Assembly: GCA_905147135.1 (NCBI GenBank)
Contig: LR990049.1
Location: forward strand, 14,835,428 to 14,899,427
From: Blastobasis lacticolella
Taxonomy: Eukaryota > Arthropoda > Insecta > Lepidoptera > Blastobasidae
Length of the DNA stretch: 64,000 bases
Reading direction: 5' to 3'
The notes beneath the pieces were generated by a model. That model was not told the DNA's origin and made no database searches. It saw only the letters and a program-made list of their open reading frames with translations. Numbering within the stretch: position 1 is the stretch's first letter; each line of letters opens with the position of its first letter. Made by a program: the position numbers and the translations under genes. Positions 22,539 through 33,724 of the stretch are shown here, one piece after another.

Positions 22539-22715
22539 GAGTTCATTAATATGTGAGCATTACCAAGGCTAAAAATATAAATGTACATGAAAGGGTACTT
22601 ATATATCTGAGCAGATTCATCGATCAAACATATGTACATCTGCTCAGATATATAAGTACCATTCCATGTACATTTATATTTGAAGCCTTGGCAATGCTCA
22701 CATATTAATGAACTC
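22539..22715. mobile_element. Foldback MITE, 78-bp arms
   Basis: The arms 22,539-22,616 and 22,638-22,715 are inverted copies with about six differences in 78 bp, separated by a 21-bp loop. The outer end reads GAGTTCATTAATATGTGAGC. On the left it is preceded by TACAGTC, consistent with a TA-targeting (Tc1/mariner-like) MITE that lost a few bases on the right. It has no coding capacity. Confidence 0.75.
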
Positions 22716-23421
22716 TACATTAATATATTAAACAGTCAGCATATTCTTTATTTTTAGTAAAAAATCATATAATGATGATGCACCAGGACAGAAGAGACTT
22801 GCATCTACTTATTATCTTGTTCTTCAAAATGTTTACAACGCAACACTTCCAATTTGCAACCCAGATATCGCCATGTCTGGTCTTTAGGGAACCTAGAAAA
22901 ACAAATAAATGGAAATAAAAGTAAATACGCGATTAATCCGTTGTTTCATAAAATGTCAGAACATGAAAAATGACATTTAGGTACATTTTTGGTATGAAAC
23001 CCTTATTTATACATATAAAATTGAGGACCGCTATTTACAAGATTTGAGTATTAAAATTTTATACAATTAATACTAAATCCGACCCTGTTAGCATCAAAAT
23101 ATTTTCAATCACCGAAATATTGCTCAATTTGCCAATAATTTTAAATATAAATTTAATGGCATGTTGTTTTAAGGTAAAGCATTTCAATTATTGCAAATTC
23201 ACACTATTACGATGCATATTTTGTAAAATGGATTCCCGATCGCCGCGACTATGAATGAAATTACTTACCGATTCACATTAATGTGCACTAAATTACACCG
23301 TCTTTTAAATGGTTTGATTTAAATTTTATTAGGAAATTATAAAATTTACACCGATGTTTCAAACGAAATGTCAGGTCGTTGTTAGCTTGAGCAACATGTC
23401 GAACGTTTAAAACATTGCGCG
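22716..23421. other. AT-rich non-coding stretch
   Basis: I see nothing recognisable. Confidence 0.4.
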
Positions 23422-23738
23422 TGTTATATTATATGGTATTGTAGTCTGTTTTTGATTGTTGTTTGAAAGTGAAACTATGGTAATTAATAATAAATAATAT
23501 TGCCAAGTAAATTAAAACTATTTTAAATAATTATAAGAAACATTAAATATTTAGAAACCAAACTTTTAGTTAATTAGTACTGAATAATGTACTCAAAGAT
23601 TAAACATCGTTCAGGAATTTCGTACATTTGTTCTGAAATGACTATAATTTTATTTGGCAATATTATTTATTATTAATTACCATAGTTTCACTTTCAAACA
23701 ACAATCAAAAACAGACTACAATACCATATAATATAACA
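23422..23738. mobile_element. Foldback element with identical 85-bp arms
   Basis: The arm 23,422-23,506 is the exact reverse complement of 23,654-23,738, base for base. The spacer is 147 bp of unrelated AT-rich sequence. Outside the arms, GCGCG on the left and CACGCG on the right nearly continue the symmetry. No convincing TSD and no coding sequence were found. It is most likely a long-TIR MITE of unknown superfamily. Alternative: a recent inverted duplication. Confidence 0.75.
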
Positions 23739-23970
23739 CACGCGTCATCTTCTTAGAGCTTATTTGAATAGACGAAAAAACGGGATAGCAAGATTCCATA
23801 ATCCTTGTAGAGTGAGCGAACAGGGAATATTTGTGATTTGTGTTTAGTCTATTATATCTGTGAACTACATAAGTATATTGCCCTCAATCATCGGCCCAAG
23901 GAGATGCAATTTCACGCTGATTGATAGGTAGGTACTGTTAGGGATATATTATTAGCTACTCATAACGACC

Positions 23971-24131
23971 TGACGACGTGAGTGGATCAGTTGGTTAACG
24001 GGCCTGTCTGCCACGCAGGGGTCTCGCGTTCAATTCCCGGCCGAGCAGAAATTTAAATGATGAATTTTAATATCTGTTACGGGTCTGGGTTTAGTATGTG
24101 TAATAAGTATTGATTAAAATAAATATATAAG
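23971..24131 (+). mobile_element. SINE-A copy 5, 5' part (interrupted)
   Basis: The tRNA-like head has 'gagtggatcagttgg' and a B-box-like 'gcgttcaattcccgg'. The body 'ctgttacgggtctgg' runs to 'aaatatataag', where element C is inserted. The element resumes at 24,379. The last bases, ATATAAG (24,125-24,131), are the target-site duplication of the inserted element. Confidence 0.85.
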
Positions 24132-24378
24132 CTGTGCGGTGTCCAGAATAGCACCATCCCCTTACACTCGTGGGTGTCGTACAAGGCGACTATTGTTTAT
24201 GGGGCAAAAGTTCTAGAGTCTCCAAAGTTAGAAAATGGGCATCGGCATTTTCCATTTTTATATTTACAATACTGCGATCTCCAACCCGCCTGCCAAGCGT
24301 GGAGATTATAGCAATAACCTCCCCTCTCGTGGGAGAGGCCCTAAGTCCTGCAGTGGACTGTTATTGGCTGTGCTGATG
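24132..24378 (+). mobile_element. Element C copy 3, complete, nested in SINE-A
   Basis: The full 247-bp element runs from 'ctgtgcggtgtccagaatag' to 'ggctgtgctgatg'. It is flanked by the 7-bp TSD ATATAAG (24,125-24,131 and 24,379-24,385) and splits SINE-A. It is non-coding. The central part 'gcgatctccaacccgcctgc' resembles the 3' UTR of a Jockey-like LINE (59.9 kb), and the end resembles RTE tails. Confidence 0.88.
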
Positions 24379-24484
24379 ATATAAGTAGTTTATCAGTTAT
24401 CTAACACCCATAACACAAGCTTTGCTTACTTTGGGGCTAGAAAGCACTGTGTGTATTGTCCAAGCCTTTTATTATATTATTATA
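24379..24484 (+). mobile_element. SINE-A copy 5, 3' part
   Basis: It resumes with 'tataagtagtttatcagtta' and 'ctttgcttactttggggcta' and ends in an ATTATATTATTAT tail. Together with 23,971-24,131 it makes one SINE-A. Confidence 0.85.
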
Positions 24485-24740
24485 CGAAGTAAGTTTTGCC
24501 GACAATATAGTAACAAAATCCTGCAGAGTTGCAACAGCCGCAACAAACGCAGGTCGTAGGGTAAAGTGAAACTCTTAATTGCACCAGCGTTGCGCAAGGT
24601 CTGTATGCAGATTTAATAAAGTTTTTACGCTAATATTGCAGGCAGCCGCCAAATGAGCGAAACAATTGCCGGCGTTGCGTTCCTCTACTGTCTTAATTAG
24701 GCGTAATTATTTTATCACAATCCGAAGGTATTATCTACTT
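24485..24740. promoter_or_regulatory. CpG-containing non-coding patch
   Basis: A mixed patch has CpG-rich blocks ('gccgcaacaaacgcaggtcg', 'gccggcgttgcgtt') and homeodomain-like sites TTAATTAG (24,693-24,700) and GTAATTA, plus TTTTTACG near 24,622. This is a candidate enhancer only. Confidence 0.2.
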
Positions 24741-24888
24741 ACTTAATATGGCAACGTATTATCATAGACTACTTTGGGGGGTTACACTCTATAGATTCTC
24801 ATCTATAGGTACAATTATGTTCTTTTACGGTATCATTAATACAATTCGATTCCAAAGACAACCGAAATATAAATGAACATTTTAGTAG

Positions 24889-25250
24889 CAGTACCTACAA
24901 CAAAACCAGCATTGCACGATAAAAGCAGTTACACCTGAACACAAAGATCCAGCCACAGCATATTATTGTACATTTGTGTAATGAAGTCACGAATAAAAAA
25001 AAACTGGAAAGTGAAGGTTGTGCAGCAAGTAAAGGGGGATGTAAATATATAATGGCGTTGGATATGTGGTTATATAGACGTAGTGAGAAGCCCGCTTGTA
25101 CAAAAGTAGCCTGTTATTGGATGAAACCAAAACTATCGCAGGTTAGATCTCAACTGAAATTTATTATAGCCAAAGGTATGAGCAATACAAGGCACTCCGG
25201 CGTTAAAATCGATGATATTGTTCCCAAGAACAGATATTTCTTTCTTTATT
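24889..25250 (+). pseudogene. SWIM-finger / YqaJ-type protein fragment
   Basis: The + strand encodes 'TIKAVTPEHKDPATAYYCTF' in one frame (24,916-24,975), then after a frameshift 'CAASKGGCKYIMALDMW', 'RRSEKPACTKVACYWMKPK' and 'LKFIIAKG' (about 25,020-25,175). The order and spacing resemble the SWIM-type zinc finger and following linker of insect proteins that carry a YqaJ recombinase-like domain; those are multi-copy and often transposon-associated. The CxH of the finger reads CKY here. There is a stop pair (TAATGA) at the frameshift, so it is broken. The assignment is from memory of the family and is moderate. No YqaJ domain itself is visible. Confidence 0.5.
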
Positions 25251-26018
25251 CTTTATTGTACACAAACATGCCATTATGACACAAATGCAGGTACTAATCT
25301 TTGTATGTCTTATATAGTTCCAGACTTGCCCATACTGACAGATTTAAGTGGTCCACCACGTAAACAAAAATAATTGTAGCAGTATCTACAACAAAATCAG
25401 TAGGTTCATACACCAGCGTTCAGTCTTGGACGTCTTACCATTATGCGTATTTTAAATAAAGGCCGGTCTTCGACCCATAGCTTCTTCGTAACTAGGCAGT
25501 CTCGCGACAGCGTGACTACAACCGAATCTAGTCCCAGATGATAAGCAATCACATAGTGTAGACGTGAATGCCGCGTGAAGTCAATATTCCATTTGTATTG
25601 TACCTACACACTTGATGTGATAACAATATAGCGCTATCAGTGAGCAATCCCACAGATCCGCCAGAAAAGTTTGCATTGAGGTGTCTAGAAACGTCTGCAG
25701 AATCTTGAGCTCGGCTTGAAAAGTGATAGGCACAGATACGTACTCAACTGTTATTTATATAAATAATTATTGCCTTAATAATCACATAACTTATTGTGGT
25801 CAGACTATGGTTGGTAAGTAGACGTGCCAACTTGCTCTTTCCGCTATTTGGCGCTATTCGACAACTTGATTTGACCGTGTGATGATCGGCATAGAGAATG
25901 CATCAACCCTTATTGACGGATGTCACAAAATGTCACTAATATCGTAGAGGGTAAATCAACCACATAATAGGTACATCCATATACCAGGAAATGGATGGTA
26001 GAATTTTCTGTTGAGTAT
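25251..26018. other. Non-coding stretch
   Basis: It contains a short echo at 25,377-25,400 of the sequence at 24,887-24,910 ('agcagtatctacaacaaaa'), otherwise nothing. Confidence 0.35.
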
Positions 26019-26115
26019 TTTCAACGCTGCGATCTCCAACCCGCCTGCCATGCGTGGAGGTTATGGCAATGCTCTCCTTCAAAGTGGAGGATGCCGAAGT
26101 CTAGCAGTGGCACCA
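26019..26115 (+). mobile_element. Element C / LINE 3'-UTR fragment
   Basis: 'gctgcgatctccaacccgcc' is followed by 'gcgtggaggttatggcaatg' and 'aagtctagcagtgg', matching the 3' half of element C. The 3' wording is closer to the J2 LINE UTR at 30.0 and 59.9 kb than to the short element. Confidence 0.65.
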
Positions 26116-26900
26116 CTTTCATCTTATTAATTAATCTCGAACTATTCATTTGTTTGTTTGCCAAGTCGTAGCATTCGAAGTGTTATAAACATATGACTTC
26201 ATTAGGTATAAATTTCAAATGTGCCACCAACGTGGGAAATGTAAGGTGGTGGAGAATTTCAATAATAACCGTCAAGACAAAGTTAATAAAATAAATTAGA
26301 ATTCAAGTGCTTAAACAAAACAAGTACTGAATGCCGCCCTGCTCTACATAGTAGAAACTTTATAAGTGATAACATTGTTTTATATCTTAGCATATCTAAT
26401 ACAATGCTATCAGTAAAACTTTCCGCAGGGGAGCGCGTGATATCGAGTATAAACACAAGTGTATTCGTAGCTAGGGCCAATAAGAAACACTGAAGATATC
26501 TAAGTCCAATCGACAAAACACGCCATATTTCACGGGCAAAGGTCAAAGTGCACCTTGATTATTCATCAATACATGTCTAGATAATTTGCAAGCAGCAATG
26601 CAATGAGTAGATAATTCCAATTTTAAATAAACATTTTGAGGTTTGAATAGATCCAGTCTACTGTAGCATTCTTATAATAATTATTTAATGTAAAGCCGGT
26701 ACCAAGTCGAATATTGCTCTATCCATATAGACAAACTCTGAAATCGTGACAAGCTATCCCCTCTTCCTACCTTTAATTCAAATTGATTGAGTGAGAACTT
26801 TTATGGAGCACTAACGTACCAAGTTAACTATGAGCATCATCGCTAGGTACTCACGTACCTTGCATCAAAAACCTAAAGGAAGCACGAACCTGACGACTGT
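26116..26900. other. Non-coding stretch
   Basis: Nothing recognisable. The minus-strand 87-codon ORF at 26,283-26,546 has no motif I know. Confidence 0.35.
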
Positions 26901-27158
26901 GGACGACCTAAGTGGTTCAATGGTCATCATGCCAGTCAGCCACGCAAGAGGTCCCGGGTTCAATTCCCGGCCGAACAGAAAATTAAATGATGAATTTTAT
27001 TTCTGTTACGGGTCTGGGTGTTCTATGTATAATAAGTATGAATTTAAAAGTATATAAGTTGTATATTAATTATCTAGCACCCATAGCACAATATTTGCTT
27101 AGTTTGGGGCTAGATCGCCTTCTGTGAATTTGTCCACGATTGTTTATTTATTTATTTG
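26901..27158 (+). mobile_element. SINE-A copy 6, complete
   Basis: The head has 'gacgacctaagtggttcaat' (A-box) and 'gtcccgggttcaattcccgg' (B-box). The body 'tctgttacgggtctgggtgt' and the tail 'gtccacgattgtttatttat' are intact. The copy diverges slightly from 11.6 kb. Confidence 0.85.
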
Positions 27159-27219
27159 TTTCCCACTACTAATCAAGGTCCTCCCCAAACATTATCTTCA
27201 AAAATATTAAATAGAGTTC

Positions 27220-27450
27220 TTGAACTACAGCGTCGATCGGATCACAATCATAATAAGCGGTTCTATAAAAGTGGCGACTGTATATAGACATTTCACGACG
27301 GCCGCATTGGGGTCAAAGGCTCGGAGGCGCGCTGCCTGCGCCCGCGCACCAAATGTCACGGCGGTCGGATTCACGCCGCACGATGCAAGGGCGTCTGCTC
27401 CTGTCTACCCTACCACGGCGAACAAGGATTTACGAGCCATTCTGTAGATA
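27220..27450. promoter_or_regulatory. CpG-rich non-coding patch
   Basis: This GC island has 'ggaggcgcgctgcctgcgcc', 'cgcgcaccaaatgtcacggc' and 'gggtcaaagg' (about 27,310), the last resembling an HNF4/nuclear-receptor half-site pair. A 75-codon ORF through it is likely a GC artefact. Confidence 0.25.
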
Positions 27451-27518
27451 CGAAGAGATGCTACGGCGTTCGTTGTTTAATTTGTTGTTTTTTAATTGAG
27501 AATTTGTATGGAAGAATA

Positions 27519-27570
27519 GGGGGAGGTCTTTGCTCAGCAGTGGGATGTTACTGGCTGATATAATAATAAC
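27519..27570 (+). mobile_element. RTE-like LINE tail fragment
   Basis: 'gaggtctttgctcagcagtg' followed by 'tactggctgatataataata' encodes EVFAQQWDVTG and a stop, the last residues of the same RTE-type protein end as at 13.6 kb. Only about 50 bp remain. Confidence 0.65.
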
Positions 27571-28150
27571 AGTAAGTATCCTACTGGGGAGCATGCAGTC
27601 CACAAGCAAGAAGGCAACTTATTGGTTACTCCGATTGCGACGAAGCCCAAAAGGTAGGGTTATTAACGTTAACGTTTGTAAGTTAAACATTGTGTTTATG
27701 TTATAGGCTCTCATGGTGTGTTATTCCTTTTCGTCGCTTAGAAAGTAAAACAGTTTGTATAGTACGTAGGTAGGTCGTGGTATCGATTTTATTTTGGTAA
27801 CTTTGTGCATGCAGGTATTTAACAGTAATTCGATGACTTTGAATATTTTAGTTCTCATAATTTATAGACTTATAAATATGCTAAATAATTGCAATAAAAT
27901 ATTTTACAATCTTCTACAATTCTCTCTACCTAAGGAGCGGCCGTACGCAAAAGACTATACCTAAATAATACTAGAAAACTAAAACACTATTTCTGAATCT
28001 ATTTGCCTGTTTAATCAAAAAAATTAGGTCATAATAAAAGAACAAACACTCGTCTTTGTTACATGAGCGGGGACGGCAACACCGAATTGGAGCATGAAAA
28101 TTGATATTCTTAAATCCAACGCAACAGTAAATCAATCTATTCTAATCAAA
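27571..28150. other. Non-coding stretch
   Basis: Nothing recognisable. Confidence 0.4.
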
Positions 28151-28480
28151 TATGCAGTTCCAAACTGGTCTGTTCACAATGGCGTTGACTAGGCGCGGTA
28201 TTTGTGTATAATTTGGGGAATGATTGAGACGTAAATGGTTATTGGTGCCCGCGGCGTGGACGAAACCGGCCGAGAGAATCGATTGTGTACGCGTTCTATG
28301 GCTTGTGAAACGCTGTAAGGTATACTGAATCGATTGCGGATTTATTGCCAAGACACCGGCGGCGGAGCGATCCTGAAGCCGCAGTGGAAAGGTCAAAGTC
28401 GGTGCACGTCCCGAAATAGCGCACTATGCCAATACTTACTATTGTTGTATCACGTACATCTAAGTGTCGTGTCGCCATAC
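28150..28480. promoter_or_regulatory. CpG-rich patch with ATCGAT and AGGTCA motifs
   Basis: It contains two AATCGATTG blocks (about 28,277 and 28,328) and a nuclear-receptor half-site in 'aaaggtcaaagtc' (AGGTCA at 28,390-28,395), together with 'caccggcggcggagcgatcc'. No repeat landmark explains it. Overlapping ORFs on both strands look like composition artefacts. Confidence 0.25.
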
Positions 28481-29879
28481 AATGCCAAATCGAACCTAAT
28501 CAATAGTATTAAGTAACGTTTTACATAATCTGTAATAGCATAGACCAATACAGAATTAAATTGGTCTATAGTAATAGGTATACAATAGTAAAGTTCACAT
28601 TATTGTGGTAGTGTAATCATCGTAAACTACAATAGGTATTATAAAATGAAAGTGTAGTGTGTTTGTTTATTTGCTCTTTCTTTACTTCGAAACTAATCAA
28701 TATCAGGCACAGATAGCTCAAGGGTGGAAATGTATGGATTATTGTGTCGCCATTCTTTAATGTAGGTATGGATTGAGTTGATTATTAGGTTGGTATCTAC
28801 TGATTAAGAAAAGCAAAACACAAGGATTTAAATGATTATATATTGCATAATACTCGTATACATAATCACTGAATAGATTAGAACTTAAAATAAAAACAGT
28901 ATTTATTGTGCCTACTCGTAATCAGATGATTTCATAAAAGACAGAAAAATATTTCCACGCGGCATTAGCATTAAATCTTCAAATCAGTTTTAAATATTAC
29001 ACTCGTTACTTAGCTAGGTGTTACTTTTAATAATTAGGTACAACACACCTACGTTAACTGTACAGTATGCATAGTAATTAATACACAGTGACCTTTAGCT
29101 AAAAACAATAAATCAACAACACACGTAAAGGTTAAACTTTAGAAGTGAAAGTATCAAATTAAAATTTTGTTAATCCCCTGTCTTCGGACAATGGGTTCGC
29201 ACCGCTCACGAAGAGATAAAGAACATGATTTATATCCCTCGTTATGCTGTAGATCGGTAAATCCTTTCGTCGCCTGCTGCTTACCAGATAACTGTGTGCA
29301 ATAAGTCAACTCAGAACCATATATCTATCTAGATGCTATTGCCATTGTTCTCTACTTGCTTTCACGTGTAAGGAGAAGATTTCAGATAAACGACAGTGAT
29401 ACCTGAGACAATGGAACTTCCGATATGCACACGTAACTTTACAAACTAGCGCTACATAAACTGGAATACGAAATGGTGTGATGTGGTGATATTGTGTTTG
29501 TTTCTAAGCCTTGTTACTACGCAAATCGCCTGTTTCATTGCGCGATAACTATAAGGAAATTACTTGTTGAGCACATTTTGTTAATTGTGCGTATCATTGT
29601 AAAGCAGAGGTTTACGTCATGCCGCTAGTTTCTAAGGACAGCGGTTTAATATGTTGTATGAAATTATATCGGCTACTATAAGAACCGTCATAAGCAACAA
29701 TGTTTACGCTGTTGTATACCGGTTTGAATTAAAATAGAACCAATGTGCGCGTAGATACATCTACCAGTATAGCGTCATATGACTACATACCTATCTGCGT
29801 TTTTACAATTTATCGTCATTATTTAACTTCAGATTTGTCAGATGTAACATGACACCTAAAAACAACTTACTAAATTAGA
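28481..29879. other. AT-rich non-coding stretch
   Basis: No gene or repeat was recognised. A 9-bp inverted repeat TAGACCAAT/ATTGGTCTA lies at about 28,541-28,568. Confidence 0.4.
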
Positions 29880-30140
29880 CAGACAGCCAACACCAAGAGT
29901 TATCTGACAAGCGCCCTGTCTACTGAATATAGAACTAACTCCTGGGACTGAGGGGTGACGTACAAGATGACTTAGTAGAGGCAGACCAACCAGAACCTCC
30001 GTAGACCAGAATGGGCAACAGCGTTTACTGTTGGCACTGTGACTTCCAACCCATCTGATACGTGAGAGATTAGCAAAACTCGCCTCTGATATGGTGTGGA
30101 AGAGGCCCAAGTCTAGCAGTTTGGTATACACTCTTGCAGA
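29880..30140 (+). mobile_element. Jockey-like LINE 3' UTR, J2 family (decayed)
   Basis: 'agaacctccgtagaccagaa' followed by 'tgggcaacagcgttt', 'ttccaacccatctgatacg' and 'gaggcccaagtctagcag' parallels the region after the reverse transcriptase remnant at 59.9 kb and the core of element C. The protein end upstream is too decayed to read with confidence. Confidence 0.55.
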
Positions 30141-30690
30141 TACAGTTGTTTATAAATGCAAAACACGTTTGAGTGTTAAAAAATAGTAATGCGCAGAGCA
30201 GCAACTTACCTATATGTTTTTGGCTACAATTATCTTTAATGTCGGTTCTTAAAACAATAAATCAATTCGAGACCCTGAGGAAATGATATCATTTGAACGA
30301 AACATTTACAGTTACGCTTTTATACGTAGCATAAGCTCACTAATGACTTATTTACAAAAAGTCAATCTAATCAATTCCTCGATGGCCCTCAATAAACGAT
30401 CGATCAATAAAAATGTATTACAAGGTAAATTCGATGTTAAGACGCGACAAGTCACAATTTTATTACTTAGTTAAGTTCGTAACTTGACATGTTCATATTC
30501 TTAATACGTTTTATTAGCATGGAGTGGAAATTGTTTCAAGTAAACTTCCACTAAATCTAGTCATAACATCGCCTGATACGGAACTAAGTACGTAAACGAG
30601 TACGTCACAATTAACATACTTCTAACTACGCTACGGTGAAATGTACTTACTACTTAGTGACTGCGTTATCATTTCCTAGTTGTATCACGG
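30141..30690. other. Non-coding stretch
   Basis: Nothing recognisable. Confidence 0.4.
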
Positions 30691-30880
30691 CAGGCGGAGA
30701 CCGTGGAAAATTTCATAGCGGATCAGCTCATTTTCGCGATAGCACCGAGGCGGCGCGCGCGCATGCCCGCTTATCACCGCCCGGATGTGAATAAAATTAG
30801 TCATGCCCCTTCGAATGAACACTTTCATTGTGGTCAGGAAAATGTAGGCAGCCGTTGGCTGCGTGATATCGTAGTCAACG
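30690..30880. promoter_or_regulatory. GC-rich non-coding patch
   Basis: 'ccgaggcggcgcgcgcgcat' and 'cttatcaccgcccggatgtg' stand out from AT-rich flanks. Both strands are open for 70-96 codons here without any known motif. Candidate regulatory DNA. Confidence 0.2.
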
Positions 30881-31479
30881 ATTCTCCTTGTGAGATAACG
30901 CATTATACATACAGAAAATTAATAATGTATAATGTCAATCTAAGTGCAGTTGTCTATTTTATTGGCTCCACTCTCTGCGGAGAGGACGTGTGATCGCATG
31001 AACACATTGTAACTTAATTTATTGCCATGACACCGACACCTAACTTATCATTAATATAAATTTATTCTGTAAATAACAGTCGTATAATAAATTCTGGGCA
31101 TGATGTATATCAAAGATAATAATGTTGTAACTCTAATGCTTAATGCAATGACACAAGCTGATGTGAACTTTGGGCAATCTTTTGACAGCGGTCATACCCA
31201 GTGGGAAGGTAGAACATTAAATTAAAAATGTAGACGCGCAAACAGCGACCGGCGGCTGCAAGCGGCCATTTATCATGTGATGTAAAGATTATTTAAGATG
31301 GTATCTTCAAGGATCCATTTCACTTGGAGGTATCTCACGATGTTTCATCGGCTCCCTTGCGCAGTGATTTATTGTAAACGTAATTTTGCGAACATTCTGA
31401 GGGAGACATTATTTATACTGAACAATGCTCAGTGTATGCGATGTATGAAATGCATGATGTCGAATTGAGTTTTCGTTTC

Positions 31480-31680
31480 TCTCGGTGAAGGTTGAAAGGG
31501 TCAAATTCGTTGGTATTTCGATAGATCTTTCGGTCCGGCTAATGAGAGCGGCTTGCGCCACGCGTCTCGGCGCCTGCGCACCCTTTGATCTGCCGCCGCC
31601 CGTCGCAAGCCACGTGTTGGACATCATGGAGTCCGAGGAATATAAGACCGCACAGTTTAACTGCTCTCGCTGCTCTTTGG
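31480..31680. promoter_or_regulatory. GC-rich patch with NRF-1-like site
   Basis: GGCGCCTGCGCA at 31,569-31,580 is close to the NRF-1/Ewg palindrome, next to 'tgccgccgcccgtcgcaagc'. The 105-codon + strand ORF and the 70-72 codon minus ORFs overlap the same patch and have no recognisable domain. Confidence 0.25.
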
Positions 31681-32837
31681 TAGACCATAGAGTAACTAAA
31701 CCATATCATAAAAGTTATTTGACATTTATTAGCCAGAATATGTTTTGTCACTTTCTTGTAGAAAAGTGTCAGATAAATAAAGACAAAACAAATTTTTGCT
31801 AAAATAGGTTTAATTTATAACGGCGTGGGTCTTGCTGACCGGTTCACATCACAGAAACACGCCAAATATCGTCCACATGTCAGTACCCTAAATAAACATG
31901 TTTGGAATTTTTATTACAGAACAGCAGTTGAATGGTAGGTAACTCGAATCCGAATTAATAATTAATATAAACGCCTAAGGCGTTATAGAAGCCATAAAGT
32001 ATCGATTGGTATGCAATTAGCCAGCTGAGCGTGGGTAAGTAAACAAGTTATGGTCGCCAGTTTTGAAAGCAATCTAGACGAAGAGTAAGTGCCCCTAGGG
32101 AGGTCACACAAAGTTCAATGAGTGGACCCCACCCAGTAGACATGCGACAACTTACGACATATCTACATAATGTCATTCGCAAAAGACAATACCCACCTAT
32201 CTACAAATGTAAATACAATTAAATAAAGTTTTTCAATTTTATTAAGCAAGATCATTTGACATTTTACTTTTTATTGGTCATACGAAATTGGACATTTATC
32301 ATAAAGAATATTTTGTAACACATAGTTGCAACAAAATGTGAGATAGTTTTGAGTAATGTGCACTATCACATCAAGCATTCGTTACTCTCAAATGCATTTA
32401 CAATTTACACTTCGACATAAAAATAAAGATGTAACAAACAAAATTTTCATGAAGAATTGGTAATCCAGTACAAGTCGTGTAAGTACAAATGGGAAATAAA
32501 TCGTCCATTTATTAATTAGGCGTATCTTTCGAAGATTCCGCTCTTTACAAAAATATTAAGTAATAATAAGTACCTAACTTTTAAATTGATTGCCTAAATT
32601 ATCATATGGTAAATAAATTCAAATTAAAATACTATTTAGTATCTGCAGTGAGTGTGTGAACGTCGTGAACTCTGCAGATTTTCAGATAAATTACTAAGAT
32701 AAGACTATTGGACAATACAATAATTCGAACGGGCTTGTCGAAGATCAGCATTATTAAGCGCAGTACATAGTAAATGGCATTGTTAATTAGAAAGATGAGT
32801 TGATTCATGGTCATAGAACTTAGCCAGCGTGGAAATA
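31681..32837. other. AT-rich non-coding stretch
   Basis: Nothing recognisable. Confidence 0.4.
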
Positions 32838-33000
32838 TTTCTCCACTAGCTTTTAGGATCCCGAGACTTTGTCCGCGTAAAATTCAGTTACTATATTTCG
32901 AACCCCTTTCCATCGGAACTACATTAAATTTCGTGAAAAACTATAGCCTATGTTACTCGCTATATGTAGCTTTCTATAGGTGATAATTTCTGCTTAGTAG
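32838..33000 (+). repeat. Dispersed 'ACTAGCTTTT' repeat
   Basis: 'ccactagcttttaggatccc' is followed by 'ggaactacattaaatttcgt', 'ctatagcctatgttactcgc' and 'tgtagctttctataggtg', the usual order of a widespread lepidopteran repeat also partly present at 36.75 kb. Confidence 0.55.
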
Positions 33001-33592
33001 GTTTTCTGGGAAGGAAAGGCTGGAAGTACATTGCTGGAAGTTCTGCGGTATCGATGAGAGCGTCAATAAATTACACTTGGTAAAAAGGTAATGAATAGAG
33101 GAAGAGGAGACAGCCGCACATATACACACAAACCTGGTACGGATTAGCATCTTAAGGGCTAAAGCATCACGGACAACCACAAATACTTCCAGAGATATAT
33201 GTAGATAAAACTAAAAGGCCTATTGCATTTTCTGGAGAAACTGTGGAGAAAATGTGGTAACATGCAAAGTGGTCAGTATGCTGAAAATGCCCGAATACAG
33301 CAATCTAAGGAAAATATTTATACAAGTAAGAGTAATTCATATAACTTTTAAACTAGTTCGTAACGTTTATGCCCTTGTACACGTGATACACAACAACTAC
33401 GTAACAATACACATATGTAATAACAATTACAAACGTGTTAATTGCCAACCGGACATCCTCGCAATGCTCAGTTTACTTGATTCGAGTGGATATCCTATTA
33501 CACTATAAAAACTACTTTTAATGAGTGAGGGATACCAATTATGGAAATTGGAAGGTAATGTTGCTGTCACTAAGGGTTAATTAAAGTCGGGT
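33001..33592. other. Non-coding stretch
   Basis: The 84-codon + strand ORF at 33,254-33,508 has no recognisable motif. Nothing else stands out. Confidence 0.35.
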
Positions 33593-33713
33593 AAGTAAGG
33601 ATAACCTTTTCAAACATCGCGTGTAGTCATTAAAGCTACTGTGTGTTGACTCACAGTGAAACAAGTTTTTCATTGTATAGCTTTTTAAATAATTTTGTTT
33701 GATTTAATACATC
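33593..33713 (+). repeat. Direct repeat, left copy
   Basis: It begins 'aagtaaggataacctttt', and its second half 'acaagtttttcattgtatag' to 'aattttgtttga' is nearly identical to 33,981-34,091. The pair brackets an element C. Confidence 0.8.
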
Positions 33714-33724
33714 ACAATCATATA

